A DNA stretch of 64,000 bases from Mycolicibacterium nivoides (GCF_003855255.1 NZ_CP034072.1:1786240-1850239), one strand, 5' to 3'; shown: positions 9,252 to 18,165, counted from the first letter of the stretch. Made by a program: numbers and translations. Notes: generated by a model not told the origin, from the sequence alone.

Positions 9252-9644
9252 TTAGTGATGCTCGGGTTTGACCGCCAGAACCGGTTTGGGGCATTCCAGC
9301 AGCAGTTGTTGCGACACGCTGCCCAGCAACAGCTTGCCCACCGGGCTGCGGTGCCGGATACCGATCACCAGCAACTCCGCATCGGCGGCGTCCATCGCAT
9401 CGAGCAGTTCGGTGGCCGCATCGACCCCCACCGGCTGGCGCAACTCGAACGGCACGCCGCTCTCGCGTAGCCGTTCCTCGACATCGTGGACCTGACCGGA
9501 GCGGGCGAACCGGGAATCCACATAGGCCTCGCCCGAGGTCGCGTTGATCACCAGAAGGCCGGTGCCCCGCAGGGCGGCCTCGGCGATGGCGTGCTCGACA
9601 GCGGCGATGCCGAAGACGTCCGCGGTGTAGCCGACAACGATCAT
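9252..9644 (-). CDS. universal stress protein (UspA family)
   Basis: This is a 130-residue single-domain Usp. The start is the ATG at 9644, preceded by a GAGGAG ribosome site; upstream ATGs in the same frame lack one. The protein opens MIVVGYTAD, and near the C-terminus has GIRHRSPVGKLLLGSVSQ, the G-x2-G-x9-G(S) pattern that binds ATP in the UspFG/MJ0577 subgroup. It lies 31 bases downstream of tctA on the same strand and could be the last gene of the tct operon. Usp proteins respond to starvation, hypoxia or redox stress; the exact role here is unknown. Confidence 0.9.
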   Translation of the reverse strand: MIVVGYTADVFGIAAVEHAIAEAALRGTGLLVINATSGEAYVDSRFARSGQVHDVEERLRESGVPFELRQPVGVDAATELLDAMDAADAELLVIGIRHRSPVGKLLLGSVSQQLLLECPKPVLAVKPEHH

Positions 9645-9675
9645 GAGTTCTCCTCGCGCAAGCGCTCGTCGGTTG

Positions 9676-11217
9676 TCATGCTTGGGTCGCCTTCTCCTGC
9701 TGATCCGCATCATCCTCGACGATCAACAGCGTCTCCTCACTGCGGTGCATCAGCTTGAGCACCAACGGCATCAACAACAAGATGGCCATGAGTACATAGG
9801 TGACGATCGCGACGGGCTCGGTGAACAGGCTGGTCCAGTCACCGCCGCCGAGCTGCAGGCTCTGGCGCAGTTGCCGTTCGATGCGGGGGCCGAGGATCAC
9901 CCCGATGATCAACGGCAGCACCGGCAATCCGAATCGGCGCATCATCAAACCGAGCAGCCCGAACACCAGCAGCAGGACCAGATCCAGGGGTTGCACGTTG
10001 ACAGCGAACGCCCCCAGCGTGGCGAAGAACAGGATGCCCGCGTACAGGTACGGCCGCGGCGTGCGGAGCAGCTTGGCCCACAGCGGCGCCAGCGGCAGGT
10101 TGAGCACCAGCAGCAGGAAGTTCCCGATGAACAGGCTGGCGATCAAGGTCCAGATCAGCAGCGGTTCCTTCTCGAAAAGCGTTGGACCGGGCTGAATCCC
10201 ATAGGACACGAACGCCGTCAGCATCACCGCGGCGGTGGCGTTGGTGGGCAGCCCGAGCGACAGCATCGGCACCAGGGTGCCCGCCGCCGAGGCGTTGTTG
10301 GCCGCCTCGGGTCCGGCCACACCCTCGATGGCGCCCTTGCCGAACTCCTCGGGGTGCTTGGAGAGCCGCTTCTCGGTGATGTAGGACAGGAACGTCGGCA
10401 ACTCGGCGCCTCCGGCCGGCAATGCGCCGAACGGGAACCCGTAGGCGGTGCCACGCAGCCACGGTTTCCATGACCGGCCGAAATCCTCGCGGCTCATCCA
10501 CGGCCGCCCCACCGGAATCACGTCCGCGGGCCGGCGGCGCAGATGCGCCGCCACCCACAGCGCCTCGCCGAGTGCGAAGATCGCCACCGCGATCACCACG
10601 ATGTCGATGCCGTCGGACAACTGGGGCAGGCCGAAGGTGGCGCGCGGCTGGCCGGTGAGGAAGTCGATGCCGACCACCCCGATCGCCAGCCCGAGGAACA
10701 GCGAGATCGCACCGCGCAGCTTGGAGGAACCGAGCACGGCGGTGACCGCGACCAGGGCGAACAGCATGATCGCCAGGTAGGACGGCGCACCGAGGGTCAC
10801 CGCGAACCGCGAGATCGGCGGCGCGAAGGCGGCCAGCAGCGCGGTGCCGATCGCGCCCGCCACGAAGGAGCCGATCGCTGCGGTGGCCAGCGCCTGCGCG
10901 GCTCGGCCGGCCTTGGCCATCTTGTTGCCCTCGATCGCGGTGATCACCGACGAGGATTCACCCGGGGTGTTCAGCAGAATCGAGGTGGTCGACCCGCCGT
11001 ACATCCCGCCGTAGAAGATCCCGGCGAACATGATGAAGGCGGCGCTGGGGCTGACGTTGTAGGTCACCGGCAGCAGCAGGGCCACCGTCATGGCCGGGCC
11101 GATGCCCGGCAGCACGCCGACCGCGGTACCCAGCAGCACGCCGATCACGGCGTACATCAGGTTCATCGGGGTCGCGGCCTCGGCGAACCCCTGAAGCAGC
11201 CATTCGAAGTTACCCAT
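9676..11217 (-). CDS. tctA: tripartite tricarboxylate transporter, large membrane subunit TctA
   Basis: The 513-residue protein is of the usual length for TctA (about 500), with roughly 12 hydrophobic segments. The family signatures are present: [15 protein letters not shown] near residue 40 and [13 protein letters not shown] near residue 80. With TctB and the lipoprotein TctC it should import a di- or tricarboxylate such as citrate across the membrane using ion gradients. Its start abuts the tctB stop exactly. The last 25 or so residues are acidic and probably cytoplasmic. The substrate cannot be read from sequence, but the divergent CitA/CitB-like sensor system supports an organic acid. Confidence 0.93.
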   Translation of the reverse strand: MGNFEWLLQGFAEAATPMNLMYAVIGVLLGTAVGVLPGIGPAMTVALLLPVTYNVSPSAAFIMFAGIFYGGMYGGSTTSILLNTPGESSSVITAIEGNKMAKAGRAAQALATAAIGSFVAGAIGTALLAAFAPPISRFAVTLGAPSYLAIMLFALVAVTAVLGSSKLRGAISLFLGLAIGVVGIDFLTGQPRATFGLPQLSDGIDIVVIAVAIFALGEALWVAAHLRRRPADVIPVGRPWMSREDFGRSWKPWLRGTAYGFPFGALPAGGAELPTFLSYITEKRLSKHPEEFGKGAIEGVAGPEAANNASAAGTLVPMLSLGLPTNATAAVMLTAFVSYGIQPGPTLFEKEPLLIWTLIASLFIGNFLLLVLNLPLAPLWAKLLRTPRPYLYAGILFFATLGAFAVNVQPLDLVLLLVFGLLGLMMRRFGLPVLPLIIGVILGPRIERQLRQSLQLGGGDWTSLFTEPVAIVTYVLMAILLLMPLVLKLMHRSEETLLIVEDDADQQEKATQA

Positions 11218-11703
11218 TTACAAAATCCCGTCCAGAATGCCTGCGGGCAGCGGGATTCCGAGCCCGGAGTAGAACGCGTAGAAGCTCCCCACCGACAGCA
11301 CCGCGCCGATCGCGAGGTTCCGGATGTAGTGGCGATTGCCCAGAATCGTTGCCGCCCCGGCGAACAGCAGTGCACCGGTGATGGCCCATCCCAACGGCTT
11401 GACCAGGACGATCACCAGCACGAACAGTCCGACCAGCAGTCCCACCGTGCGCCAGTCCCCCGGCATGTTCGGGTCGACGTCCTCACCGGCGTCCGCCTCA
11501 CCGACCGATCCGCGCGGTATCGCGATCGCCAGGATCATCGCGAGCACGATCAGGACGATCCCGATCCCCAGCGGAAATGCCCGCGGCCCAACGGGGTCGA
11601 CCTTGGCGAACCCGCCGGTCAAGGTCAGCGCGTCATAGATCAGGAATCCGCCGACGGCCACCAGGACCGCACAGACCAGATACTGGGTCTTGTCGACCTT
11701 CAC
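11218..11703 (-). CDS. tctB: tripartite tricarboxylate transporter, small membrane subunit TctB
   Basis: This 161-residue protein has four predicted membrane segments (about residues 9-27, 43-62, 90-120, 130-150), as expected for TctB. It is poorly conserved across the family, so the call rests on size, topology and position between tctC and tctA. The GTG start at 11703 overlaps the tctC stop in a GTGA, implying coupled translation. The loop between segments two and three is rich in Asp and Glu. Confidence 0.88.
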   Translation of the reverse strand: MKVDKTQYLVCAVLVAVGGFLIYDALTLTGGFAKVDPVGPRAFPLGIGIVLIVLAMILAIAIPRGSVGEADAGEDVDPNMPGDWRTVGLLVGLFVLVIVLVKPLGWAITGALLFAGAATILGNRHYIRNLAIGAVLSVGSFYAFYSGLGIPLPAGILDGIL

Positions 11704-12683
11704 AACAACCCCAATTCGTTCAGCGTCGTCGAGACGCGCTTGTCCTGATCACGCAGGAACTGTTCGAAGTCCGCGCCCGTGCTGAACGCGTCACTCCAGC
11801 CGTTCTTCACCAGCGCGTCGCGCCACTGCTGGGTGCCGTGCAGATCGGTCAGGGCCTGCACCATCGCGTCCCTGGCCTCACCGGAAATTCCTGGCGGCGC
11901 GAGTATTCCGCGCCAGTTGGTGAACGTGAGGTCGATACCGGCCTCGGTCAGGGTGGGCGCATCGATCCCGTCCACGCGTTCGGCCCCCGACACCGCCAGC
12001 ACCCGGACCTGGCCGGCCTCGATCTGGTCGACGAATTCGCCGAGTCCGGTGGTGCCCGCCGCGATCTTCTTGCCCAGCAGGGCCGTCAGCAGGTCACCGC
12101 CGCCGTCGTAGGTGATGTAGTTGACCTTGCTCGGGTCGACTCCGACCGCGCGTGCGGTTTCCATCGGGAACAGGTGATCGGGTCCGCCCGGCGACGATCC
12201 GCCACCGATCGTGACCTTGGCCGGATCGGCCTTCCACGCCGCGACCAGATCGCCGATGGTGCGGAACGGCGAATCCCCCGGCACCAGAATGCCTTCCTGC
12301 TCCTCGACCATCTTGGCCAGTGCGGTGGCGTCCGAGGCGCGCGCCGAGGAGCCGTTGGTGTACACGGCTCCCACCACGCCGAGCCCCATCATCATCATGA
12401 GGTCGTCGTTGCCCTTTTCGTTCATCAGCCGGGCCATCGCGACAGTGCCGCCGGCCCCGATGACGTTGAATACCTCGATGCGCCCGGTGATATCGGTGTC
12501 TTCCATGATCTTCACCGCGGTACGCGCCGTCAGGTCGTAGCCGCCACCGGGACTGTTGGGCACCATCATGCGCAGTCGGTGCAGGCCGCGGGATTGATCG
12601 CCGCGGGTGACACCGCACGCCGTCACCAGCATCAGTGCGACCACGGCCACCATCAGCGCGGCACCTAGACGTCGAAACCTCAT
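11700..12683 (-). CDS. tctC: tripartite tricarboxylate transporter substrate-binding lipoprotein TctC
   Basis: This is a 327-residue extracytoplasmic solute receptor. From the ATG at 12683 the protein has a basic start, a hydrophobic stretch and a lipobox LVTAC with the lipidated Cys at 23. The mature part begins with the Bug/TctC pattern (PNSPGGGYDLTAR, about residues 40-52) and later has NYITYDGGGDLLTALLG. It should capture the carboxylate outside the membrane and deliver it to TctAB. It heads the tctCBA set and is transcribed away from the sensor kinase gene. No strong ribosome site is visible, and GTG or TTG alternatives slightly upstream cannot be excluded. Confidence 0.92.
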   Translation of the reverse strand: MRFRRLGAALMVAVVALMLVTACGVTRGDQSRGLHRLRMMVPNSPGGGYDLTARTAVKIMEDTDITGRIEVFNVIGAGGTVAMARLMNEKGNDDLMMMMGLGVVGAVYTNGSSARASDATALAKMVEEQEGILVPGDSPFRTIGDLVAAWKADPAKVTIGGGSSPGGPDHLFPMETARAVGVDPSKVNYITYDGGGDLLTALLGKKIAAGTTGLGEFVDQIEAGQVRVLAVSGAERVDGIDAPTLTEAGIDLTFTNWRGILAPPGISGEARDAMVQALTDLHGTQQWRDALVKNGWSDAFSTGADFEQFLRDQDKRVSTTLNELGLL

Positions 12684-12750
12684 GTTCAGCAATACTGGAC
12701 CCACGACGTGACGTAGGTCACCCATTCGGACGCAAAGGAAGTTTTGTTCG
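12684..12750. promoter_or_regulatory. divergent control region between tctC and the CitA-like kinase, with inverted repeat
   Basis: The 67 bases between the two divergent genes contain GTGAC-N4-GTCAC at 12708-12721, a perfect 5-base-arm inverted repeat. It is well placed to be the operator for the adjacent response regulator. AAGGAAG at about 12735-12741 is the ribosome site for the kinase. The binding protein is an inference. Confidence 0.45.
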
Positions 12751-14376
12751 TTGAGTTCACTGGTCGGGCGTTCATCAACGTCCGCGCGGACGCGGTCGCT
12801 GCGGGGCGGCAGCCTGGCCGGTCGGTTCCTCGTGTTCCAGCTGCTGGTGGTCGCGGTGGTGCTGATCGCGGTGGCCGCGGTGTCGGTGACGCAATCCACC
12901 CGTGAGTTCCGCGATGTGCGCGGGCAGCGGATGATCGCGGTCGCCGAGAACGTGGCGTCCACGCCGATCGTCCGGGACCGGTACGACGACCCGTTCGCCG
13001 CCCAGGTCCTGGCCCCCGAGGTCGACCGCGCGGTGGCACTGTCGGGCGCCGAGCTGGCCGAGATCACCGATCCGGCCGGAGCTGTGCGGGTGTCGTCGGA
13101 TCCGGCCCGCGTCGGGCAACGACTCGACCTCAGTACCACCCGGGCCGACGAAGGCCGCGCCTGGTCCGGCGACTCCGACGTCGACGGCACGCATCGCCTG
13201 GTGGGACAGGTGCCGATTCTGGCCGCCGACGGGGCGGTACTCGCGATCGTCTCCGTCAGCGAGGGCTACCCGTCGGTGTGGGAATTGTTGGGCGGCGCCG
13301 GCGAACGCCTGCTGATCTACCTTGGACTGGGCGCGACACTCGGGATGCTCGCATCGTGGTTGTTGTCACGCCGCATCACCCGCCACACCCGTGGCCTGGA
13401 CATCGCCGAGATCGCCAGCCTGGCCGATCACCGGGAAGCGCTGCTGCACAGCATCCGTGAGGGCGTGGTGGCCGTGAACAACGAGGGAGTCATCACGGTG
13501 GTCAACGACAGCGCATCCGATCTGCTGGGTATCAGCGCGGATGCGGTGGGCCGCCGTGCCGACGAGGTCGGACTGGAACCGGCCGTGGTGGCATTCCTGT
13601 TGTCCGGCGGAGGAACTCGCGCCGACGATTCCGATGTGGTGATCACCACCCGTACCCGGGTGCTGGCGCTCAACCGCCGTGCGGCACGCAGCCAGGGCCA
13701 GCGCATCGGTACGGTGACCACCATGCGCGACAGCACCGAGCTCGCCGCACTGCAGGCACAACTGTCCTCACACCGCAGCGTGACCGATACGCTGCGGGCG
13801 CAGACCCACGAGTTCTCCAATCAGCTGCACACCATCTCCGGGCTGGTTCAGCTGGGCGAGTTCGATGCGGTCCGCGATCTGGTGGGCACCCTGACCCGGC
13901 GCCGCGCCGAGATCAACGAGGCTGTCACCCAACATGTTTCCGATGCCGCGGTGGCGGCTCTGCTGATCGCCAAGACATCGCTGGCTGCCGAGAGCGGAGT
14001 CACCCTCGCCCTGACCGGCGACAGCCATCTCAGCGCGCTCGACCCGGCCCTGGCGACCGACGTGATCACGCTGCTGGGCAATCTGATCGACAACGCCGTC
14101 GATGCGTCCGTCGGCTCGGCGGCAGCACAGGTGACGGTCCGCATCGACGACTCGGCCGGGCTGCTGCTGTCCGTCTCGGATTCGGGACCCGGTGTGCCCG
14201 AACATCTTCGGGAATCCATCTTCTCGCGCGGCGTCACGTCCAAGGCCCACGTACCCGGCGGCAGGGGCATCGGACTGGCCCTGGTACGCCTGGTGACCGC
14301 CCAGCACGGGGGCGACGTCGAAGTCACCGACGCCCCCGGTGGCGGCGCCCTGTTCCTGGTGCGGCTCCATGCGTGA
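12751..14376 (+). CDS. CitA/DcuS-type sensor histidine kinase
   Basis: The 541-residue kinase uses TTG at 12751 after an AAGGAAG ribosome site. It has membrane segment 1 (about residues 26-46), an extracellular sCache/PDC-like sensor, membrane segment 2 (about 182-204), a cytoplasmic PAS region (about 220-325), then the family's unusual histidine box, with H353 in RAQTHEFSNQLH as the likely phosphorylation site. The ATPase domain shows NLIDNAVDA, DSGPGVPEHLRE and GGRGIGLALVR. CitA-type kinases sense citrate or C4-dicarboxylates outside the cell. Divergence from tctCBA makes control of that transporter the obvious hypothesis. Confidence 0.92.
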   Translation: MSSLVGRSSTSARTRSLRGGSLAGRFLVFQLLVVAVVLIAVAAVSVTQSTREFRDVRGQRMIAVAENVASTPIVRDRYDDPFAAQVLAPEVDRAVALSGAELAEITDPAGAVRVSSDPARVGQRLDLSTTRADEGRAWSGDSDVDGTHRLVGQVPILAADGAVLAIVSVSEGYPSVWELLGGAGERLLIYLGLGATLGMLASWLLSRRITRHTRGLDIAEIASLADHREALLHSIREGVVAVNNEGVITVVNDSASDLLGISADAVGRRADEVGLEPAVVAFLLSGGGTRADDSDVVITTRTRVLALNRRAARSQGQRIGTVTTMRDSTELAALQAQLSSHRSVTDTLRAQTHEFSNQLHTISGLVQLGEFDAVRDLVGTLTRRRAEINEAVTQHVSDAAVAALLIAKTSLAAESGVTLALTGDSHLSALDPALATDVITLLGNLIDNAVDASVGSAAAQVTVRIDDSAGLLLSVSDSGPGVPEHLRESIFSRGVTSKAHVPGGRGIGLALVRLVTAQHGGDVEVTDAPGGGALFLVRLHA

Positions 14377-15022
14377 CGTACTCGTCGTCGACGACGACTT
14401 CATGGTCGCCGAGATACATCGCCGCTTCGTCGACCGCATCGACGGATACCGCGCGGTGTCCGTGGCGCGCAACGGAACCGAGGCCCTGGTAGCAGCCGCC
14501 GATCTCCGTCCCGACCTCATCCTGCTCGATGTCTACCTGCCGGACATGACCGGGTTGGAGGTGCTGCGACGTCTCCGTGCCGAGGGCAACCCCGTGGGCG
14601 TCATCATGGTCACCGCCGCCCGCGAGCTCGACACGGTACGCGGCGCGTTGGACGGCGGGGCCGCCGACTACCTGATCAAACCGTTCGACTTCGATCAGTT
14701 GCAGGCGAAACTGGCGGCCTTCGCCGCGCGCGCGGAGGCGCTGGCCGCGGCAGGCGGCGCGGATCAATCGACCATCGACGCGCTGTTCGGCGCCCCGGCC
14801 GCTGCCGTCATGCCCAAGGGGCTCGGCGCGGAAACCGGCCGGCTGGTCATGGACGCGGTACGTGCGTCAGGCGAGGTATCTGCCACGGAATGCGCTGAAC
14901 TGGTTGGTATTTCACGTGTCAGCGCGCGGCGCTACCTGGAGCATTACCTGAGCATCGGGGCGCTCGAGCTGCGCTTGCAGTACGGCGCGGGCCGACCCGC
15001 GCGACGCTATCGGGCCCGTTGA
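14369..15022 (+). CDS. CitB/DcuR-type response regulator
   Basis: This 217-residue regulator starts at ATG 14369, overlapping the kinase stop by 8 bases, so the pair is translationally coupled. The receiver domain has acidic residues D8-D10, the phospho-acceptor D54 in ILLDVYLPDM, and K104 in YLIKPFDFD. The C-terminal domain (about residues 155-217) is a winged or TrmB-like helix-turn-helix (SATECAELVGISRVSARRYL), as in CitB rather than LuxR-type regulators. It probably activates tctCBA when citrate or a related acid is present. Confidence 0.92.
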   Translation: MRDVLVVDDDFMVAEIHRRFVDRIDGYRAVSVARNGTEALVAAADLRPDLILLDVYLPDMTGLEVLRRLRAEGNPVGVIMVTAARELDTVRGALDGGAADYLIKPFDFDQLQAKLAAFAARAEALAAAGGADQSTIDALFGAPAAAVMPKGLGAETGRLVMDAVRASGEVSATECAELVGISRVSARRYLEHYLSIGALELRLQYGAGRPARRYRAR

Positions 15023-15032
15023 GGGGCCCCCC

Positions 15033-15099
15033 GGCGCCGAAACTACGGGTTATGCCGAGAATTCGGCGTTTCCGCATCAACAACCGTAGTCTCGGCGCG
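15033..15099. repeat. long imperfect inverted repeat in intergenic region (REP-like or structured element)
   Basis: GCGCCGAAACTACGG at 15034-15048 pairs with CCGTAGTCTCGGCGC at 15084-15098 with one mismatch. The intervening bases hold further pairing (ATGC at 15052-15055 with GCAT at 15074-15077, and GCCGA with TCGGC around 15054-15067). It lies just after the response regulator stop and lacks a T-tract on the plus strand. It could be a repeated palindromic element, a terminator-like structure or a small RNA. The rest of the 231-base gap to the next gene shows nothing else clear. Confidence 0.5.
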
Positions 15100-15253
15100 G
15101 CCAGAACTGGGGTAGCACGCTACTCACGACCCGACCTGGCCGGGCTCACCAACCCGGCCGGGACCCGGGTCGCGGTGACCTTCGAGGCGGCCTGAAGGTC
15201 CAATAACTGGACCTGAAGTGCGGGCCGCCTCGGGCGACCGAAATAATGGCGGC

Positions 15254-15976
15254 GTGACATCGAAGGTTCTGTTCCTGCGCAACGACCCAACGGCCACCGA
15301 GGCCATGCTGGCCGACGTCTTCACCGAATGCGGATTCGGCATCGACACGTTCGACGTCATCGCGCCCGGGCGGGACGACGACCCCACCGGCGACGTGGCG
15401 TTCCCCGACCCGACTGACTATGACGTGATCGTTCCGCTCGGCGCTCGTTGGGCGGTCTACGACGAATCCCTGGTCAACAGCTGGGTCGGCGCCCAGATGG
15501 CCATGGTGCGCCAGGCCGTCGACGCCGGGGTCGGCGTGCTCGGGGTGTGCTTCGGCGGACAACTCATCGCGCAAGCCTTCGGCGGATCGGTCAGCAGGTC
15601 GCCGGCGCCCGAGGTGGGCTGGTACGACGTGCTCACCGACGACGAGGGGCTGGTTCCGGGTGGCCGGTGGTTCCAGTGGCATTTCGACCGCTGGACACTT
15701 CCGCCCGGCGCCACAGAGATCGCCCGGACGCCCGATGCCTCACAGGCATTCGTCCTGGGCACGGCACTGGCGCTGCAGTTCCACCCCGAGCTCGATTCCG
15801 ACCTGCTGGAAGTCTGGTTGGCCCACGACCGCGACGGCGACGCGGCTGGAATCGGGCGCACCCACGACGAATTGCGCTTGCAAACAAAGGAATTGAGCGA
15901 GGATGTGGGCGCCCGGCTGAACACGCTGGTCCGCGGCTTTCTGAACCGGGTGGTCCGGGCGCAGCCGTCGACGTAG
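15254..15976 (+). CDS. class I glutamine amidotransferase domain protein
   Basis: The 240-residue stand-alone GATase-1 domain starts at GTG 15254. AATAAT at 15242-15247 lies 6 bases upstream, consistent with a leaderless transcript. The nucleophile Cys is in GVLGVCFGGQLIA (about residue 99), and the His and Glu of the triad are in LQFHPELDSD (about residue 177). Members of this type hydrolyse glutamine for a partner, or degrade gamma-glutamyl compounds. No synthetase partner is adjacent, so the substrate is unknown. About 40 bases separate it from the next gene on the same strand. Confidence 0.85.
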   Translation: MTSKVLFLRNDPTATEAMLADVFTECGFGIDTFDVIAPGRDDDPTGDVAFPDPTDYDVIVPLGARWAVYDESLVNSWVGAQMAMVRQAVDAGVGVLGVCFGGQLIAQAFGGSVSRSPAPEVGWYDVLTDDEGLVPGGRWFQWHFDRWTLPPGATEIARTPDASQAFVLGTALALQFHPELDSDLLEVWLAHDRDGDAAGIGRTHDELRLQTKELSEDVGARLNTLVRGFLNRVVRAQPST

Positions 15977-16016
15977 GCTGACATCAGCCGGCGAAAATGT
16001 CCCGGCGACAGCGCTG

Positions 16017-16697
16017 ATGAACGCCTGGAGTCTGCGAGCGAGCAGAGAACGCATCTACCAGGATCGCCACGAAGCGGGCCGGGTCCTGGCAGAACAGCTG
16101 GTGTCCTACCGGGATCAACCCGACGTCCTCGTCCTGGGCCTGGCCCGGGGCGGCGTCCCGATCGCCTGGGAAGTCGCCTCCCACCTGCACGCACCACTGG
16201 ACGTCTTCGTGGTCCGCAAGCTGGGCGTACCGCAGTGGCAGGAACTCGCCATGGGCGCGGTGGCCTCCGGCGGCGGCTTGGTGATCAACGACGGCCTGGT
16301 GGATCGCCTCGGCATCGACCAGGACACCATCCTCGAGACGATCCGGCGCGAGACCGCCGAAATCGAGCGCCGGGAACAGGCCTACCGCGGAGGACGTCCC
16401 GCACCCGACCTGTCCGGCCGGACGGTGATCCTGGTCGATGACGGCATCGCCACGGGCGCCACCATGCTGGCCGCGGTCCGCGCCGTGCGGGCGGCCCGGC
16501 GGGTCGTGGTGGCCGTGCCGGTCGGGCCACCGACCCTGAGCAGCCAACTACGGGATGAGGCCGACGACGTGGTGTGCGCCAGTACCCCGCCCCAGTTCGA
16601 CTCGGTGGGTCAGGCGTTCGTGGATTTCCACCAGGTCAGCGACGACGAGGTTCGCCGTCTGCTGGCCGAACCCACCACGGAGCCGGGCGAGAGTTAG
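16017..16697 (+). CDS. phosphoribosyltransferase domain protein (Rv2143-like)
   Basis: The 226-residue protein has the type I phosphoribosyltransferase fold. LGLARGGVPIAWEVA occurs near residue 42, and the PRPP-binding motif VILVDDGIATGATM near residue 137. This subfamily resembles proteins often annotated as 'phosphoribosyltransferase, predicted' with unknown substrates. No clear ribosome site precedes the ATG at 16017. The stop overlaps, by 4 bases, the stop of the oppositely transcribed membrane protein gene. From memory this matches Rv2143 beside Rv2144c in M. tuberculosis. Confidence 0.85.
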   Translation: MNAWSLRASRERIYQDRHEAGRVLAEQLVSYRDQPDVLVLGLARGGVPIAWEVASHLHAPLDVFVVRKLGVPQWQELAMGAVASGGGLVINDGLVDRLGIDQDTILETIRRETAEIERREQAYRGGRPAPDLSGRTVILVDDGIATGATMLAAVRAVRAARRVVVAVPVGPPTLSSQLRDEADDVVCASTPPQFDSVGQAFVDFHQVSDDEVRRLLAEPTTEPGES

Positions 16698-17065
16698 TTC
16701 TTGTACTTCTCTGTGGAATCGTCGGCCTCGACGTCGACGTCTGCGGCGTCGGGCTCCACAACGACATCTGATTCAGGCTCGGCGACCAACTCGTCGGGAT
16801 AGTCCACCGGCTCCTCGACCGCGTCGAAGGTCTCGGTCGTTTCGGTGGCGTCGGCATCAGGCTTATCCGAGGCCGCGACAGCGTCTTGGCCGTCGCCGGC
16901 CTTCGATCCGCGCGAGCGTTCCCGCAATGCGTCGACGATCAGCAGCAGCACGCCGATCACGCTGGCACCGATACAGACCCAGGCGATCAACTCGTTACTG
17001 GTCACCACCGCGGTCACCAGCGCGGCCAGGCCGATGACGGCAAGCACGAGCGCAATGATCAACAT
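16694..17065 (-). CDS. small membrane protein with acidic C-terminal tail (Rv2144c-like)
   Basis: The 123-residue protein has two closely spaced hydrophobic helices (about residues 2-20 and 26-45), then a short basic stretch (RERSRGSK), then a strongly acidic, Glu/Asp/Val-rich cytoplasmic tail to the end. No enzymatic motif is visible. It lies just downstream of wag31, as does Rv2144c in M. tuberculosis, which suggests a conserved but uncharacterised link to polar growth. Function is not known. Confidence 0.8.
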   Translation of the reverse strand: MLIIALVLAVIGLAALVTAVVTSNELIAWVCIGASVIGVLLLIVDALRERSRGSKAGDGQDAVAASDKPDADATETTETFDAVEEPVDYPDELVAEPESDVVVEPDAADVDVEADDSTEKYKN

Positions 17066-17085
17066 CGTTCAACCCTAAGTGTGGT

Positions 17086-17101
17086 GGCCCGGGATCGGGC
17101 C
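17086..17101 (-). terminator. possible hairpin after wag31
   Basis: GGCCCG at 17086-17091 pairs with CGGGCC at 17096-17101 around a 4-base loop, about 35 bases past the wag31 stop. No T-tract follows on the minus strand, so termination is only possible, and read-through into the membrane protein gene is likely. Confidence 0.3.
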
Positions 17102-17136
17102 GGTTCACGACAGTGTGAGGAAGTCAGCCTTGCCGG

Positions 17137-17958
17137 CTAGTTGTTGCCGCGGTTGAACTGGCTGAAACCACCGGCCGAGTCGTTGTTGGCGCTGGAATCC
17201 ACCGGTGCGGCCGAACCGCGCTGGCCCAGCTCTTCCAGCTGAGACTCCAGGTAGGTCTTCAGACGCGTCCGGTACTCACGCTCGAACGTCCGCAGCTGCT
17301 CCAGGCGGCCTTCCAGGACCGTGCGCTGCTGGTTGATCGTGCCCATGATCTCGGAGTGCTTGCGCTCGGCGTCGGCCTGCAGGGCGTCGGCCTTCTCCTG
17401 GGCCTGACGCAGCTGGGTCTCCGAGCGGGTCTGCGCGTCGGCCAGCATGGCGTCGGCACGCGTGCGGGCCTCCGAGACCGTGGTCTCGGCGGTCTTGCGG
17501 GCGTCGCTGACCATGGCGTCGGCCTGGGCGCGGGCATCCGAGAGCAGCTTCTCCGACTCGGCCTTGGCCGTGGAGGTCAGGCGATCGGCAGTGTCCTGCG
17601 CCAGGCTGAGCACCCGGGCGGCACGTACGGCGGTGTCCTCGCTGGGCGGCGCGGCAGGGGCAACCGGCGCCGGCGGGGCCTCGTACACCGGCTGGGGCGC
17701 CGGGGTCGGCTCGGGCTCCGGCTCGTAGAGCGGGATGGACTGAGTGGACTGGGCGCCACCGCCGGCCCGCGCCGATGCCAGCTCCTGATCGAGCTCGGAC
17801 ACCCGCTGCCGGAGATCGGCGTTCTCCTCGATGAGCCGAGTCAGCTCGTTCTCAACCAGATCGAGAAAGGCGTCGACCTCGTCCTCGTTGTAGCCACGTT
17901 TGCCGATGGGCGGCTTGCTGAACGCGACGTTATGGACGTCCGCTGGTGTGAGCGGCAT
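17137..17958 (-). CDS. wag31: DivIVA-family polar growth scaffold Wag31
   Basis: This 273-residue coiled-coil protein organises polar cell-wall synthesis in mycobacteria. The N-terminal DivIVA lipid-binding domain is clear ([13 protein letters not shown], then [14 protein letters not shown], residues 1-60). Residues about 75-115 form a Pro/Glu-rich linker. The rest is a long Ala/Glu/Gln coiled coil with repeated heptads, ending in an Asn/Ser-rich tail (FNRGNN). T72 sits about where M. tuberculosis Wag31 is phosphorylated by PknA (T73, from memory). The ATG at 17958 has an AAGGGGG ribosome site. It is the distal gene of the ftsZ-yfiH-yggS-sepF-yggT group. Confidence 0.97.
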   Translation of the reverse strand: MPLTPADVHNVAFSKPPIGKRGYNEDEVDAFLDLVENELTRLIEENADLRQRVSELDQELASARAGGGAQSTQSIPLYEPEPEPTPAPQPVYEAPPAPVAPAAPPSEDTAVRAARVLSLAQDTADRLTSTAKAESEKLLSDARAQADAMVSDARKTAETTVSEARTRADAMLADAQTRSETQLRQAQEKADALQADAERKHSEIMGTINQQRTVLEGRLEQLRTFEREYRTRLKTYLESQLEELGQRGSAAPVDSSANNDSAGGFSQFNRGNN

Positions 17959-17999
17959 TGTCTGCCCCCTTGAAGTCTTGGACCGTCAACCGATCTCAA

Positions 18000-18005
18000 A
18001 GTGTA
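18000..18005 (-). promoter_or_regulatory. candidate wag31 -10 box
   Basis: On the minus strand TACACT at 18005-18000 fits TANNNT about 42 bases before the wag31 ATG. A TTGCGA further upstream has too short a spacer to be a good -35. The 207-base gap between wag31 and the yggT-like gene (17959-18165) also contains an A/T-rich patch at about 18070-18110; nothing else is evident. Confidence 0.35.
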
Positions 18006-18165
18006 AAGCCTTGCTTGATCGCAACTGGAGTCCATCCTGTCACACCAGACCCGGCGGTTGCAGTGGAGGCCTATTTTTAAGAACGAATTTCAATCTTCTT
18101 ACGCAATTGTGGACCATCCGGCAAACGGCGAGATCGCGTCTCCCCCGCCTGCTCGCGTCGACGGT

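Noticed and set aside
15033..15099. tRNA or riboswitch at the large hairpin
   Set aside because: There is no cloverleaf, no anticodon or TPsiC pattern, and it lies after rather than before a gene.
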